From the NCBI RefSeq assembly GCF_024807035.1, contig NZ_JANUCQ010000001.1, positions 124,001-188,000 of the forward strand: a stretch of 64,000 nucleotides of DNA, written 5' to 3'. The notes beneath the pieces were generated by a model. That model saw only the letters and a list, made by a program, of their open reading frames with translations, did not search any database and was not told where the DNA came from. This DNA comes from Methanococcus voltae PS. GTDB lineage: Archaea; AGJL01; Methanococci; Methanococcales; Methanococcaceae. The position numbers and the translations under genes were made by a program. Below are positions 1-9,605 of the stretch, piece by piece. Within the stretch, counting starts at the first letter, position 1, and every line of letters begins with the position of its first letter.

Positions 1-672
1 TACCAACTTTTTTGCATTTTTTATTGCACTAATCAACGGCATTCTGGTGGAGAAACCAGCAATAGCCGAAGAAAATACGCAACCAGTTCCATGAACTTCT
101 TTATTTATTTTTCTACCATTAAATATTGCTATTTTAGTTCCTGAATACTTTTGTAGTGTATCATTAATCCCTGTAACCAATACACTTAGTTCTTTTAAAT
201 TTTCATCGTAGTATTTTTCTTTTTTTAATTTAGTATACATATAATGCTTTATAAATTTGAATTCCTCGTTATTCGGCGTTATTAAATAACATTTATTAAA
301 TAAGTCCACATATAAGTCCAGTGTTTCTTTATCGGTTAATAATCTGCCAGTAGTGGATTTTATAACTGGGTCACATATTATTTTAAAATCATAGTCTTTA
401 TGATATTTTAATATTAATTCAATTGCATTTTTGGACAGTACTCCTGTTTTTACACATTTTATATTAAAATCTTCAAATATGGATTCAAATTGTTCTTCAA
501 GTATTTGTTTTGATACGTCTTCTTTAGAATATACTTTCTGGTTGTTTTGAGGTATAAGTGATGTTATAATGGTTAATGGATTATTGCCAGTTTCTTTAAT
601 TGTTTTAGCATCAGCAATTACTCCTGCACCACCGGTGGGGTCGTAGCCACCTATTGCAAGCACATTTTTCAT
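1..672 (-). CDS. thiD: Phosphomethylpyrimidine kinase ThiD (C-terminus cut by window edge)
   Basis: The reading frame is open from an ATG at 672 (preceded by GAGGTG) to the left edge, giving 224 codons. The N-terminus MKNVLAIGGYDPTGGAGVIA matches the start of ThiD/hydroxymethylpyrimidine kinases, and the anion-hole motif HGTGC with following SSAI lies near the truncated end. The family phosphorylates HMP and HMP-phosphate in thiamine synthesis (cytoplasm, ribokinase fold). Some archaeal ThiD proteins carry a C-terminal ThiN domain; the cut hides whether this one does. Confidence 0.9.
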   Translation of the reverse strand, partial: MKNVLAIGGYDPTGGAGVIADAKTIKETGNNPLTIITSLIPQNNQKVYSKEDVSKQILEEQFESIFEDFNIKCVKTGVLSKNAIELILKYHKDYDFKIICDPVIKSTTGRLLTDKETLDLYVDLFNKCYLITPNNEEFKFIKHYMYTKLKKEKYYDENLKELSVLVTGINDTLQKYSGTKIAIFNGRKINKEVHGTGCVFSSAIAGFSTRMPLISAIKNAKKLV

Positions 673-952
673 ATGGGCACCTCAAACATTGATAACGTAG
701 TAAAATACTTAAAATATCGACTTAAATAAATTATTTGTGTTTAGCTCTTTATACATTTTTTTATAATATTATGGATATACTAATATAAAATTATTTTTAA
801 TTATGTTTTTATTCTGTGGGCGTAATTACTTGAATACTGAAATATAACTTGTGAAACATAAAATATACTAGTTGTATAAAAAAATGGCACTAAAAAATAA
901 GGTAAATAAAAATTCAAAAAATAGGAAAATAGAAAAATAAGAATAAAATAAT

Positions 953-1822
953 TTATAAATTTAATTCAATATATTCTCTTTTTATAGATGGTACTTCAGA
1001 TATACAGTCTGTTTTTATATTATTAAGTACAAAACCGTCCATATCTTTTAAATAAACCAATAAACACCCCTTAATGGTGACATTTACAGTTGGTGCTTCT
1101 TTTTTCATCTTATCTACTAGTATTAACAAATCTTTAACGTAGCCTATATCATCAATATTTGTTATTTCTTTAAGTTCTGAAGCATTAGAATCATGAACTA
1201 TAAGTTGATGTAACATAATTTCATGAACACCAATTTTTTCCATTTCTTTTGCAAGATTTATAAGTTCTTGCTCATTATAATTTGGAATATAAATACTTCT
1301 GACTATTGTATGGAAATTTTTTGCACATAATTTAATATTTTCAAATATTTTATCATAATTATCATTATTTGATAATTTAAAGTGCTTTTCAGGATTTTTA
1401 GAATCTGAGCTTAAACTAATCATAACCATATCTAATCCTAGCTCTTTTAATTCATTAATCAGATTTTCATTTAACAGTGAACCATTAGTTTGAAGGTCAC
1501 ACCTTTTACCATGTGATTTTACATATTTTACAGCTTTTTTAACTTTTTCAGGATAGGTTAATGGTTCTCCATACTGACTTATTGTAACTGCCTTATTTTC
1601 TTTTATATCTCCATAAAGACCTGCTTTTACTTCTGTTAATTTTGAATAGCAGAAAATACAATTGTGATTACATTTTTGAGTTATTTCAATGGATGGATGA
1701 TGATGGGGGTCTTTATTATTTAAATCAAGACCTTCACAGCCTATACAATGGTTAGTTACTCTTAAATCTTTCACTATATTCTCTAATTTTTCACAAATGT
1801 CATTTCTAAGTACTATTTTCAT
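953..1822 (-). CDS. Radical SAM protein, function unassigned
   Basis: A 289-aa protein with a radical SAM cluster motif CNHNCIFC (CX3CX2C, about residues 52-59), followed by SQYGEPL, the usual GGE-like S-adenosylmethionine site. A CIGCEG pair at about residue 27 and single Cys residues near the C-terminus could bind a second metal, but no complete auxiliary-cluster motif is clear. The fold predicted is a partial TIM barrel that cleaves SAM to a 5'-deoxyadenosyl radical. Neighbours (thiD, DUF169) do not reveal the substrate; it is not NifB, MoaA or BioB by motif. Start ATG at 1822 has an AGGGAT site upstream. Confidence 0.8.
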   Translation of the reverse strand: MKIVLRNDICEKLENIVKDLRVTNHCIGCEGLDLNNKDPHHHPSIEITQKCNHNCIFCYSKLTEVKAGLYGDIKENKAVTISQYGEPLTYPEKVKKAVKYVKSHGKRCDLQTNGSLLNENLINELKELGLDMVMISLSSDSKNPEKHFKLSNNDNYDKIFENIKLCAKNFHTIVRSIYIPNYNEQELINLAKEMEKIGVHEIMLHQLIVHDSNASELKEITNIDDIGYVKDLLILVDKMKKEAPTVNVTIKGCLLVYLKDMDGFVLNNIKTDCISEVPSIKREYIELNL

Positions 1823-2280
1823 AATATCCCTTATAATATTGATTATTATATTACTAATTTATATTAATAATTTTCAGAATTTCGAATTTTCAAAGCTTTA
1901 AATTTTTAAAATCTCATAAATAAATTTAAATCATAATCTTAAAATATAATAAAAATGATATTTAATACCCATATGTGCATATTATCAAAACTATCTTTGA
2001 ATTTCTATTAATACATTTATAACACTTTAAAAAAGTATCAAATTTCAAAAGTGTTGAATTCTTTAAATTACATATAACATTTATCTTAATGGATATAATA
2101 CTTATTATATATTTAATAATTTTGTAAGATTTAAATCAAAAATGTTATATATCTAATAATATATATTTGTTATATGTCTAATAGTTATGTAACTAATTAC
2201 AATATAATATCTTAAATACTATATCAATTATATAAATATACAATACTCAAAAATTAATCAAACTACCAAGTGGTGATTAT
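1823..2280. promoter_or_regulatory. Divergent intergenic region between radical SAM and DUF169 genes
   Basis: This 458-bp A+T-rich gap must hold the promoters of both flanking genes. It contains an imperfect direct repeat near 2141-2165 and 2168-2190 (GTTATATATCTAATA versus GTTATATGTCTAATA). Several TATATA runs could serve as box A and cannot be ranked by eye. No small ORF with a convincing ribosome site was seen. Confidence 0.4.
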
Positions 2281-2964
2281 ATGGAGATTTTAGAAATGGG
2301 TAACAAGCTTCAAGAATTATTAAGCTTAAAATACCCTGCAGTAGCTGTTAAATTAGTTAAAAGCAAAGAAGAAATCCCTGAAGGATATGATGAAGTGGAA
2401 AATGAAGCAAGACACTGTGAATTAGTTCAAACTTCAAGAAAAGAAGGTAAAAAGTATTATGCACCAGTTGAAAAGCAAATGTGTAAAGGTGGAGCATATG
2501 CTATGGGAATTTTACAAAATCCTCCTAAGCCACTTGAATCAGGAGTTTTATACCATAAATTAGGAAACTTTGAGACTGAAGAAGCAGCAATAAAGACTGT
2601 TGAGGCAATCCCTAAAGTAACAGAGCCAATGTTTGCAGCAGTTTACTCTCCAATAAGTAATGTAGACTTTGAACCTGATGCAGTAATCGTTTTATGTACT
2701 CCAAAACAAGCTTTAAGATTAACACAAGCAATAAACTATGTAAATGGTGGAAGATTTGAAGCAGATTTTTCAGGTATTCAATCATTATGTGCAGATGCTG
2801 TGGCAGCTGTTAAAGTTAGAGGAAAAGCAAATGCAACATTAGCTTGCAACGGCTCAAGAAAATTCGGAAAAATAGAACAAGATGAATTGATATTTTCATT
2901 CCCTCCAAAAGATTTGGAAAATATCATAAAAGCTTTAGAGCACTTTAAAGAAATTTGGGGTTAA
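2281..2964 (+). CDS. DUF169 family protein
   Basis: A 227-aa soluble protein matching the DUF169 family pattern: an N-terminal PAVAVKLVKSKEEIPEGY stretch, a middle with Cys-containing segments (residues about 46 and 72) and SPISNVDFEPDAVIVLCTP, and a late Cys-containing motif ESLCAD-like. The family is common in methanogens and anaerobes; its biochemical role is not established. The start is fixed by GGTGATTAT-ATG. It is transcribed alone, followed by T-rich DNA. Confidence 0.8.
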   Translation: MEILEMGNKLQELLSLKYPAVAVKLVKSKEEIPEGYDEVENEARHCELVQTSRKEGKKYYAPVEKQMCKGGAYAMGILQNPPKPLESGVLYHKLGNFETEEAAIKTVEAIPKVTEPMFAAVYSPISNVDFEPDAVIVLCTPKQALRLTQAINYVNGGRFEADFSGIQSLCADAVAAVKVRGKANATLACNGSRKFGKIEQDELIFSFPPKDLENIIKALEHFKEIWG

Positions 2965-3295
2965 TTAGTATTAATACTAGCAATATTATTAATTAAATAT
3001 TAATTAAACTTCCAAATCAATACTAATTTTTATTTTTTTTAGCATTATTATTCCTTAGCAAATTATTTGATAAATTATATATCTACAATTCTAATAAAAA
3101 ACTTTTATATTCCTAAACTTAAATAATATACTATATATAATCCATAATTACATAATAAATAGTGTATGTGAATAAAACCTATAGAAGATAATATCGAAGA
3201 TAAATAACGAATATAACATATGTTTCAATGAACAAATTGTATCCTGTTCATATGTATCAAAATATGTATCAAATTATCAGTTTTAAGGTGAACAC
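2965..3295. promoter_or_regulatory. Intergenic region: terminator-like T tract and promoter of small thioredoxin
   Basis: The first part has an oligo-T run around 3027-3041, typical of Methanococcus transcript ends. A box A-like ACTATATATAAT at about 3131-3142 could drive the thioredoxin gene, although this would leave a long leader. No ORF is evident. Confidence 0.35.
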
Positions 3296-3556
3296 ATGAT
3301 AAAGGTAGAAGTTTTTTCATCCCCAAGTTGCCCACATTGTCCAGCAGCTAAAAGAGTAGTTGAACAAGTAGTTAAAGAAATGGATGGCATTGAAGTAGTG
3401 CATATAAATGTAATGGAACATCCTGAAAAAGCAATTGAGTTGGGTATAATGGCCGTTCCGGCAATTGCAATTGGTGGAGATGTTGTATTTGTAGGTGCAC
3501 CATCTGTTGAAGATTTTAAAGAGAAATTACTTGAAAAAATTAATAGTGAAGAATAA
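3296..3556 (+). CDS. Small thioredoxin/glutaredoxin-like protein
   Basis: An 86-aa protein with the redox motif C12-P-H-C15 directly after the first beta strand (VEVFSSPSCPHC) and the cis-proline segment MAVPAIAI near residue 57. It resembles the short archaeal thioredoxins of methanogens of about 85 residues. Expected role: cytoplasmic thiol-disulfide exchange. ATG follows GGTGAACAC. It stands alone between DUF169 and the convergent atwA. Confidence 0.85.
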   Translation: MIKVEVFSSPSCPHCPAAKRVVEQVVKEMDGIEVVHINVMEHPEKAIELGIMAVPAIAIGGDVVFVGAPSVEDFKEKLLEKINSEE

Positions 3557-3630
3557 TAATTTTATTTATTAGTTATTTTCATTTTTAATATTTTTATTAT
3601 TCTATTTTATTTTTTGGTATTGGTAGTTAC

Positions 3631-5295
3631 CTATTTGCAGAATTTTAATGTACTTTTTTCTATAAATTTCTCGCAAATTTCATCAGGTTTTCCTTCAGAA
3701 TCAATAGTTCCATTATCAATAAGTATCGCTCTATCGCTTATTTCTTTAATAAATTCAATATGGTGACTTATTAATACAATGGTAGTACCATACATGTCAT
3801 TTATCTTTTTTAAATAGTTTGAAACATCTCGTAATGTTATAGGGTCTAAATCTCCAAAAGGTTCGTCTAATAATAATATTTCCGGCTGATTAACCAATTG
3901 AAGGGCAATTGCAACTCTAACTCTTTGACCGCCACTTAATTCACCAGGTTTTTTATTTAATATTTCAGAATCTAAATCTAAAGCATTCATTAATTTATCA
4001 TATGAATAAATATCTTCTTCTGAAGCATTAAATAAGGATAACAATATCTTCTGAGATATTCCCAATTTTTCAAGTTTGTTGTTTCTTTCAGTATCGGGTA
4101 AATCTAAAAGCTGATAAAGTGCATCCACAACTGTTTCAGGGATTTCATACATTTTAGCCTTTTCTTTTGCATCCAATAATACTTTAGAGCTTTTGATATT
4201 TCTTCTATATTTTAATAATTCACCTACTGTGGAATAATGAGCCAATGAAAACTCTTGGTGCATAATACCCATTTTTGAACGTAAATTCATTCTTTCCCAA
4301 CCAAAATGGGATAAGTCTATTCCTTTTAGGAGTATTTCTCCAGTATCGGGTAGTTCTAAACCGCCAAGTATTCTGAGTAATACTGACTTTCCAGTACCAC
4401 TAGCTCCTAGTATTGATAGAATTTCTCCTTTTTGCACTTCAAAAGATATATTTTTCAAATTTAAGGTTTCTCCACCATTTATTACAAAATATCTTTTTGA
4501 AATATCTTTAACTTCGTATATTAATTCCTTTGCTTCCTTTTCTGAATTTAATGAATTTTTCTTTACATATTCTTCATTCATATCCTTCAAAAATTCATCA
4601 ACTATTTCATCAGGTTTTCCTTTTGATTTAATTTCTCCATTTTCTAGTAATATACACTCATCGCAAAGATATTTGTGTATTTCAGGCAAGTGTGAAGTTA
4701 ATATTACAGTAATATTCAATTTTTTCCTTGCATTGTTTATAATCTCCAATATCATCTTTTTAGATGCAGGGCAGGACATTGTAACAGGTTCATCTAATAA
4801 TAAAACCCCTTCTCCTTTTTCATAGATTTTAGCTAGCTGTCTACCCATTATTAAACGCTGTTTTTCTCCACCACTTAATATATTAGAAAAAGTATTTGCT
4901 TTGTCTTCTAAACCTACTAATTTAAGTATTTCTATAGCTTTTTCAGTATATTCTGGCATGTCTTCTTCTATAGGTAAACTTTCGTCAGATTGTTCGCGAA
5001 TTGCGTGTAATTTTCTTATAATATTGTTTATAGCAGGTTCTGCCCATAGTGCAAAGTTCCTTTGCAAGTGTATCGCAGTTACATCCCTTAAGTTTTCCTT
5101 TTTCCCAAAAACTTCAATACTTCCTTCGTTGAATTTTTCAGAGCCTCTTAATATTCTGATTAAGGTAGTTTTCCCCGCTCCTGATTTACCAATAATTCCA
5201 AGTACTTTTTTAGGTTCCACTTCAAAACTAACATTATTTAAGGCTATTTTCCCATCATCATATTTTTTTGTTAAATTTTTAACTACAATACTCAT
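3631..5295 (-). CDS. atwA: Methyl-coenzyme M reductase component A2 (AtwA), twin ABC ATPase
   Basis: A 554-aa soluble protein with two nucleotide-binding domains in tandem. Domain 1 has Walker A GKSGAGKTT (about residue 37), signature LSGGEKQRL and a Walker B followed by EPVTMSC; domain 2 has GASGTGKS (about 298), LSGGQRVRVA and LLLDEPFGDLDP. No membrane segments occur, so this is not a transporter. Length and domain pattern match component A2, the ATP-binding factor known to help reductive activation of methyl-coenzyme M reductase. The gene is monocistronic and divergent from the Ehb cluster. Confidence 0.9.
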   Translation of the reverse strand: MSIVVKNLTKKYDDGKIALNNVSFEVEPKKVLGIIGKSGAGKTTLIRILRGSEKFNEGSIEVFGKKENLRDVTAIHLQRNFALWAEPAINNIIRKLHAIREQSDESLPIEEDMPEYTEKAIEILKLVGLEDKANTFSNILSGGEKQRLIMGRQLAKIYEKGEGVLLLDEPVTMSCPASKKMILEIINNARKKLNITVILTSHLPEIHKYLCDECILLENGEIKSKGKPDEIVDEFLKDMNEEYVKKNSLNSEKEAKELIYEVKDISKRYFVINGGETLNLKNISFEVQKGEILSILGASGTGKSVLLRILGGLELPDTGEILLKGIDLSHFGWERMNLRSKMGIMHQEFSLAHYSTVGELLKYRRNIKSSKVLLDAKEKAKMYEIPETVVDALYQLLDLPDTERNNKLEKLGISQKILLSLFNASEEDIYSYDKLMNALDLDSEILNKKPGELSGGQRVRVAIALQLVNQPEILLLDEPFGDLDPITLRDVSNYLKKINDMYGTTIVLISHHIEFIKEISDRAILIDNGTIDSEGKPDEICEKFIEKSTLKFCK

Positions 5296-5770
5296 AATAA
5301 CACCAATCGGATTATCCTTATTCCATCAATTGTCCCGTTAATTATCCTTTTCATAATTCTATTTATTATATCTAATTCCATTTAATTCTATTTAGTATTT
5401 TATTTCCTAATTCAATTTTTAGAACTTAGATACATTATAATTCTAGTCCTATTTATATTTCATAGATATAAATCCATTTTTGTTCCAACTAATCCTTAAT
5501 TAATAATTTTATTAATCTATAAAGTAATTTTAATATCGATATTATAATATATTTAAACGTATCATATTGTAGAAATAGTACAAATACCATAATCTTTATA
5601 TAGATATTTTTAAAGATATTTATCATTAATTATAATGACAATTTCATAAGTTAATTTAGAAATTTGTAAAAAATACATATGATGGTTTATATTTAAATTA
5701 CGACAAGATAAGATTTAATATATTAAAAAAGGATTAAATAACCACTATAAATCATAACGTAGGTGTTATT
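5296..5770. promoter_or_regulatory. Divergent atwA/ehb promoter region
   Basis: A 475-bp gap without ORFs. A good box A, TTTATATTTAAA, lies at 5686-5697 and would start the ehb transcript near 5715, leaving a leader of about 55 nt before the GTG at 5771 (ribosome site GGTGTTATT). The atwA promoter must be on the other strand near 5330-5420, but I could not single out one TATA element. Confidence 0.5.
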
Positions 5771-6130
5771 GTGGAATTACAGATGGCTTCATTTATTACA
5801 GCAGGTCTTTTAATTGTTATAGGAATTTACGGAATGTTTTTCGTCGACAATGTGATTAAAAAAATAATGGCACTTTCGGCAATTGGCGGGGGCGTAAATT
5901 TAATTTTAATTGCAATCGGTTATACTAAAGGAATAGTTCCTATAAAGACTTTGGAAGTTTCTATGCCCGTATTTTCGACTACAAGTGCATATCCTTTGCC
6001 ACAAGCTTTAGTCCTTACTAATATCGTGATTGAAGCATCTATGTTAGCAATAATGCTTGGAATTGCAATAGTTTTGTTCAAGAAATACGGTACTTTAAAA
6101 TCATCTATACTTTTAAAAAAGACAGATTAA
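5771..6130 (+). CDS. ehbE: Energy-converting hydrogenase B subunit E (MnhC/NuoK-like)
   Basis: A 119-aa membrane protein with three hydrophobic segments (about 5-25, 30-50 and 80-108) and the MnhC/NuoK-type tail ALVLTNIVIEASMLAIML. It is the first gene of the Ehb cluster, whose complex uses the ion gradient to drive H2-dependent reduction of low-potential ferredoxin for biosynthetic CO2 fixation. It begins with GTG behind GGTGTTATT. Subunit letter follows family position and gene order. Confidence 0.8.
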   Translation: MELQMASFITAGLLIVIGIYGMFFVDNVIKKIMALSAIGGGVNLILIAIGYTKGIVPIKTLEVSMPVFSTTSAYPLPQALVLTNIVIEASMLAIMLGIAIVLFKKYGTLKSSILLKKTD

Positions 6131-6311
6131 TTCTATAAATAGACTAAATGATAATATAACCAAATGATTAAAGAATAATTAATTAACTAATAAATAATTA
6201 AAAACTGAATAATTAAGTAATTAAATAATTAAGTAGATTATATATCCCTTATTAAATAAAATTTAATATTATAGTATTGTTTATAATTTTTAAGTTATTT
6301 CGGTGAGTAAA

Positions 6312-7763
6312 ATGAATTTACTTCCATTATTGGTAGTCTTCCCTATGTTCATGGCAATTGTGTTAAATTTTTTACATGGAAAGGATAAATTAATTAAATA
6401 TTCCTCAATAGCATTAGCAATAATCCTTATGGTATTACCGTTTATTCCAAATTATGGATTCTATTTCTTTGGAAACCATGGATTGGTAGAAACCATGACA
6501 TCAGGTATTGCATATTTGTTCAATCCGGCTAAGCAGCTTATTTTAATCGTACTTACATTAATAGCCTCGCTAACTTTAATATCCTCTGCAGGTGAAAAAC
6601 AGAGTGGTTTAGTTACTTCTCTGGTTTTAATGGGTTTAGCAAGCGTTACAGCAGTTGTTTTATCTGAAGATTTATTTAACATGTATGTATTTTATGAGAT
6701 AACCGCAATATCTCAAACAGGACTTTTATTATCTACAGGAACTGAAAATTCCTATAAATCAGCTCTTAGATACCTTATAATGGGTAATTTCGCAGGTTCT
6801 ATATTACTTTTAGGAATTGGGTTATTGCTTTCAATATCTGGAACGCTGTTTATTCCGGAAATCCATGCTCAATTATTGGCTAATCCAACTAATCCTGTAA
6901 TATATGGCGGTGCTTTAATGTTGATAATCGGACTTTGTTATGGTAGTGGTTTACCTCCTTTCCACACTATAAAATCCGAAGTATACTCCGGAGCAAAGCC
7001 TTTTATCTCGGCAGTATTGCAAACATTCTCTAAATTTGTATTAGTTGCACTCATGCTGTTATTGTTTAAATTATTCTATGGTTTACCATTATTTGGAAAT
7101 TTGCAAGTGTTATTAATTGTAATTTCAATCTTGGGAATGGTATTTGGCGTGGTAATGGCACTTTTACAAACTGACTATAGGAAATTACTTTCATATCACG
7201 CAATAAGTCAAGGTGGCTACGTAGCAGCAGGTTTAGCTTTAGGAACACCATTAGGGTTTGTTGCAGGGGTATTTCATGCCATAAACCACGTTATTTATAA
7301 AAGTGCTCTTTTCTTAGGGGCTCATATCGTATCAAATGAAAATAAAACTAGTAAATTAGATAAATTGGGCAATTTATTACCTGTAATGCCATTTGTAGCT
7401 TTTATGGTGCTTTGTGCAAAATTAGCGATAAGTGGTGTACCACCATTCAATGGTTTCCAAAGTAAATTATTATTGGCAGAAGCTTCTATAAACGCAAATT
7501 TGCCTGAATTAACAATTATTATGATAGTAGTTAGTATTGGAACTTTTGTATCAATGATGAAAGCCTTCTATATGATATATTTAAAACCAAATGGATTAAA
7601 AGACATTGAAGAGCTTAAAAAAGATTATAATAACCCCATGTTAAAATACCCTAAGTTTTCATTGCTTATATTGACAATTTTGTGCATAGTATTGGGTATT
7701 TTCCCAGAAATTGTCACAAATACGTTATATAATTCATTTGATAATTTTTTAAGTACTTTATAA
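6312..7763 (+). CDS. ehbF: Energy-converting hydrogenase B subunit F (MnhD/NuoN-like ion-translocating subunit)
   Basis: A 483-aa polytopic protein of the antiporter-like proton-pumping family: more than a dozen hydrophobic segments, the conserved acidic site in FYEITAISQTGLLL, and the helix YRKLLSYHAISQGGYV with LFLGAH and SGVPPFNGFQSK. It is the main ion-translocating channel of the complex. A frame-extended GTG exists at 6303, but GGTGAG at 6302-6307 is the ribosome site for the ATG at 6312, so that start is chosen. Confidence 0.9.
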   Translation: MNLLPLLVVFPMFMAIVLNFLHGKDKLIKYSSIALAIILMVLPFIPNYGFYFFGNHGLVETMTSGIAYLFNPAKQLILIVLTLIASLTLISSAGEKQSGLVTSLVLMGLASVTAVVLSEDLFNMYVFYEITAISQTGLLLSTGTENSYKSALRYLIMGNFAGSILLLGIGLLLSISGTLFIPEIHAQLLANPTNPVIYGGALMLIIGLCYGSGLPPFHTIKSEVYSGAKPFISAVLQTFSKFVLVALMLLLFKLFYGLPLFGNLQVLLIVISILGMVFGVVMALLQTDYRKLLSYHAISQGGYVAAGLALGTPLGFVAGVFHAINHVIYKSALFLGAHIVSNENKTSKLDKLGNLLPVMPFVAFMVLCAKLAISGVPPFNGFQSKLLLAEASINANLPELTIIMIVVSIGTFVSMMKAFYMIYLKPNGLKDIEELKKDYNNPMLKYPKFSLLILTILCIVLGIFPEIVTNTLYNSFDNFLSTL

Positions 7764-7892
7764 TATTTTTAATTAAATATCTTAATTAAATCTTATTAAA
7801 ATATTAGTCAAATATTAATAAAATATTTTAATATATCCTGCTTAAATTTACTTTAAGTTTGGAATAAGTATAAAATCTGATATGGTGTCTTT

Positions 7893-8201
7893 ATGGGTTA
7901 CGACAAGTATGGAAAAGAGCTAGACAAAAAAAAGCACGGTGATGGGGTTTCTGTGGGTGCAGTATTAACTGCAGAATTTACCCTATATAGCTTCATCGTA
8001 CTTTTAGCAATTATGATATTTAGAATATATAGTAATGTACTTTATGGATTAATAGGTATTTCATTAACGGCTTTATTGCTATCACAATTACCTTTAGTAT
8101 TTAAATTCGAAAAAGAGAATTCAAACGATATTTCAACGCAATTATTCTGGTTATCTATGTTTTGTGGTGGTATATCGGTTGTATTGTATTTTGCTCATTA
8201 A
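7893..8201 (+). CDS. ehbG: Energy-converting hydrogenase B subunit G, small membrane protein
   Basis: A 102-aa protein with a charged Lys-rich N-terminus (DKYGKELDKKKHGDG) and three hydrophobic segments in residues 25-100. No catalytic motif is seen. It is assigned by its place between EhbF and the MnhB-domain subunit. ATG follows GGTGTCTTT; the next gene starts 15 bp after its stop, so the two are probably translated from one mRNA. Confidence 0.7.
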   Translation: MGYDKYGKELDKKKHGDGVSVGAVLTAEFTLYSFIVLLAIMIFRIYSNVLYGLIGISLTALLLSQLPLVFKFEKENSNDISTQLFWLSMFCGGISVVLYFAH

Positions 8202-8216
8202 TATAAGGTGGTTTAA

Positions 8217-9023
8217 TTGAGAAATATTATAACAAGAGATATTGCAGTATTTTTATCGTTTTTATTCTTTGGAGTTGCCATATTGTACTCTATATTTAAT
8301 ATTAACGTGGTAGAAGGCGTAAATGCAGTTTATACTAGTAATTATGTTATCCCCAACTTTGTAACTGCAGTATTATTTGATTGGAGAGCTTTTGATACAT
8401 TAGGTGAGTGTTTAATCTTAGTAACTTCTGTTATGGTAACGGGAATGGTTTTTGGAAGGGGTATGTACAATACCGACTTTTTAAAGTCTTTATTCTGTGA
8501 AGATACTCAAGATGGTCAAAATGCCAAATATAAGAATGATGAAAACCCTGATTTGGGATTTACTTCAATAATAAAAGTTATTACGATGCCTTTAAGTGTA
8601 ATAATCATGGTTTTAGGTATTGTAACCATATTAGCGGGTCATATAACCCCTGGCGGCGGTTTTCAAGGTGGTGCTTTAATTTCAGTAGCTTACATCTTGG
8701 GAATAATTGGTTATGGCACAAAATCCCCTATTGGGTTTACCCATCACTTTTTAGAGAAATTGGAGACTTTCGGTGCCTTATTTTTCATGATAATGGGTGC
8801 ATTAGGAATTTTTGTATCTGGTTATTACCTACTAAATGTTTCAGTACTTAACGGCGTCTCTTTATTCCCTTCGCCTCAAAATATGGGTGCGGTTGGACTG
8901 ATACCTTATCTGAATATTGCAGTAGGTTTTAAGGTTTTAGCGGGCTTATCTTCAATTTCCCTGCTTTTAAGCACTAAAAAAATATTTACGAATAGTTCTG
9001 GTTTAAAAAGTTCTAATTCTTAA
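8217..9023 (+). CDS. Energy-converting hydrogenase B MnhB-domain subunit (EhbH/EhbI-like fusion)
   Basis: A 268-aa membrane protein that starts with TTG behind AAGGTGG. Residues 1-100 form two or three hydrophobic segments with FDWRAFDTLGE, like the MbhE/EhbH part of antiporter-type complexes; residues 115-260 match MnhB, including the hallmark AGHITPGGGFQGGAL. In Methanothermobacter the two parts are separate subunits (H and I), so this looks like the fused form. It belongs to the ion-translocating module. The subunit letters are inferred from order. Confidence 0.78.
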   Translation: MRNIITRDIAVFLSFLFFGVAILYSIFNINVVEGVNAVYTSNYVIPNFVTAVLFDWRAFDTLGECLILVTSVMVTGMVFGRGMYNTDFLKSLFCEDTQDGQNAKYKNDENPDLGFTSIIKVITMPLSVIIMVLGIVTILAGHITPGGGFQGGALISVAYILGIIGYGTKSPIGFTHHFLEKLETFGALFFMIMGALGIFVSGYYLLNVSVLNGVSLFPSPQNMGAVGLIPYLNIAVGFKVLAGLSSISLLLSTKKIFTNSSGLKSSNS

Positions 9024-9060
9024 ATTGAAGTAAATTGAAGTAAATTGAAGTAAATTGAAT
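9021..9060 (+). repeat. Four-copy 10-bp tandem repeat beginning at a stop codon
   Basis: Four consecutive units of TAAATTGAAG (the last ends in T) run from the TAA stop of the MnhB-domain subunit into the gap before ehbJ. The unit length is one DNA helical turn. Other intergenic repeats in this window have similar unit lengths. Confidence 0.85.
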
Positions 9061-9326
9061 TGATTTAATCTAAGAATTAGCCTTTGAAAATTTCCAATAA
9101 TTTCTAATAATTACCAATAAGATGAGTAATAATTATGAAATTATTTAAATCTATAAATATTATATAATATGAAAACAGGATAAATATGAGATAAAGCTAT
9201 TAAAATTATAGAATACCAATAAAGTTATGAATATAATAATCGGATTTTATATTAAAAAATAATGAAGTACTATTTAATGAATAATCAAGATGTATTATGG
9301 AACTTTGGCATTATTTCGGTGATAAT

Positions 9327-9605
9327 GTGAATTTAGATATATCAAATACCTTATTAAATACGATATCCTCGCTTGATATAATGTATATATCAGTAATCGG
9401 TGTTATCGTAGGTTTTGTATTAGGTTTAAAAATAAACGAAAGACTTAAATTATTGCATTGGCTTGTATTGGGACTATTTGTGGCCTTTTTATTAGGTTCT
9501 ACTCCTTACTATCAGGAAATCCCTTTTTCCCATATCTTTTTGGCAGGAATTGTTGGGGTATTGTTTGGAAATATATTTAAATCTAATTTAAAGGCGATAA
9601 AATGA
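9327..9605 (+). CDS. ehbJ: Energy-converting hydrogenase B subunit J, small membrane protein
   Basis: A 92-aa protein (102 aa if begun at the ATG at 9297) with three hydrophobic segments. The GTG at 9327 is preferred because CGGTGAT lies three bases upstream, exactly the spacing of well-supported genes here, whereas the 9297 ATG has only a weak GATG. Its stop overlaps the ehbK start (ATGA), indicating coupled translation. No motif is recognised; the name rests on position and size. Confidence 0.65.
   Translation: MNLDISNTLLNTISSLDIMYISVIGVIVGFVLGLKINERLKLLHWLVLGLFVAFLLGSTPYYQEIPFSHIFLAGIVGVLFGNIFKSNLKAIK

Noticed and set aside
3631-5295. Membrane ABC transporter ATPase for the twin-ABC gene
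   Set aside because: No permease gene is nearby and the two-domain soluble architecture matches component A2.
4901-5341. 146-codon open frame opposite atwA
   Set aside because: It is the complement of the first ABC domain; no promoter or family resemblance.
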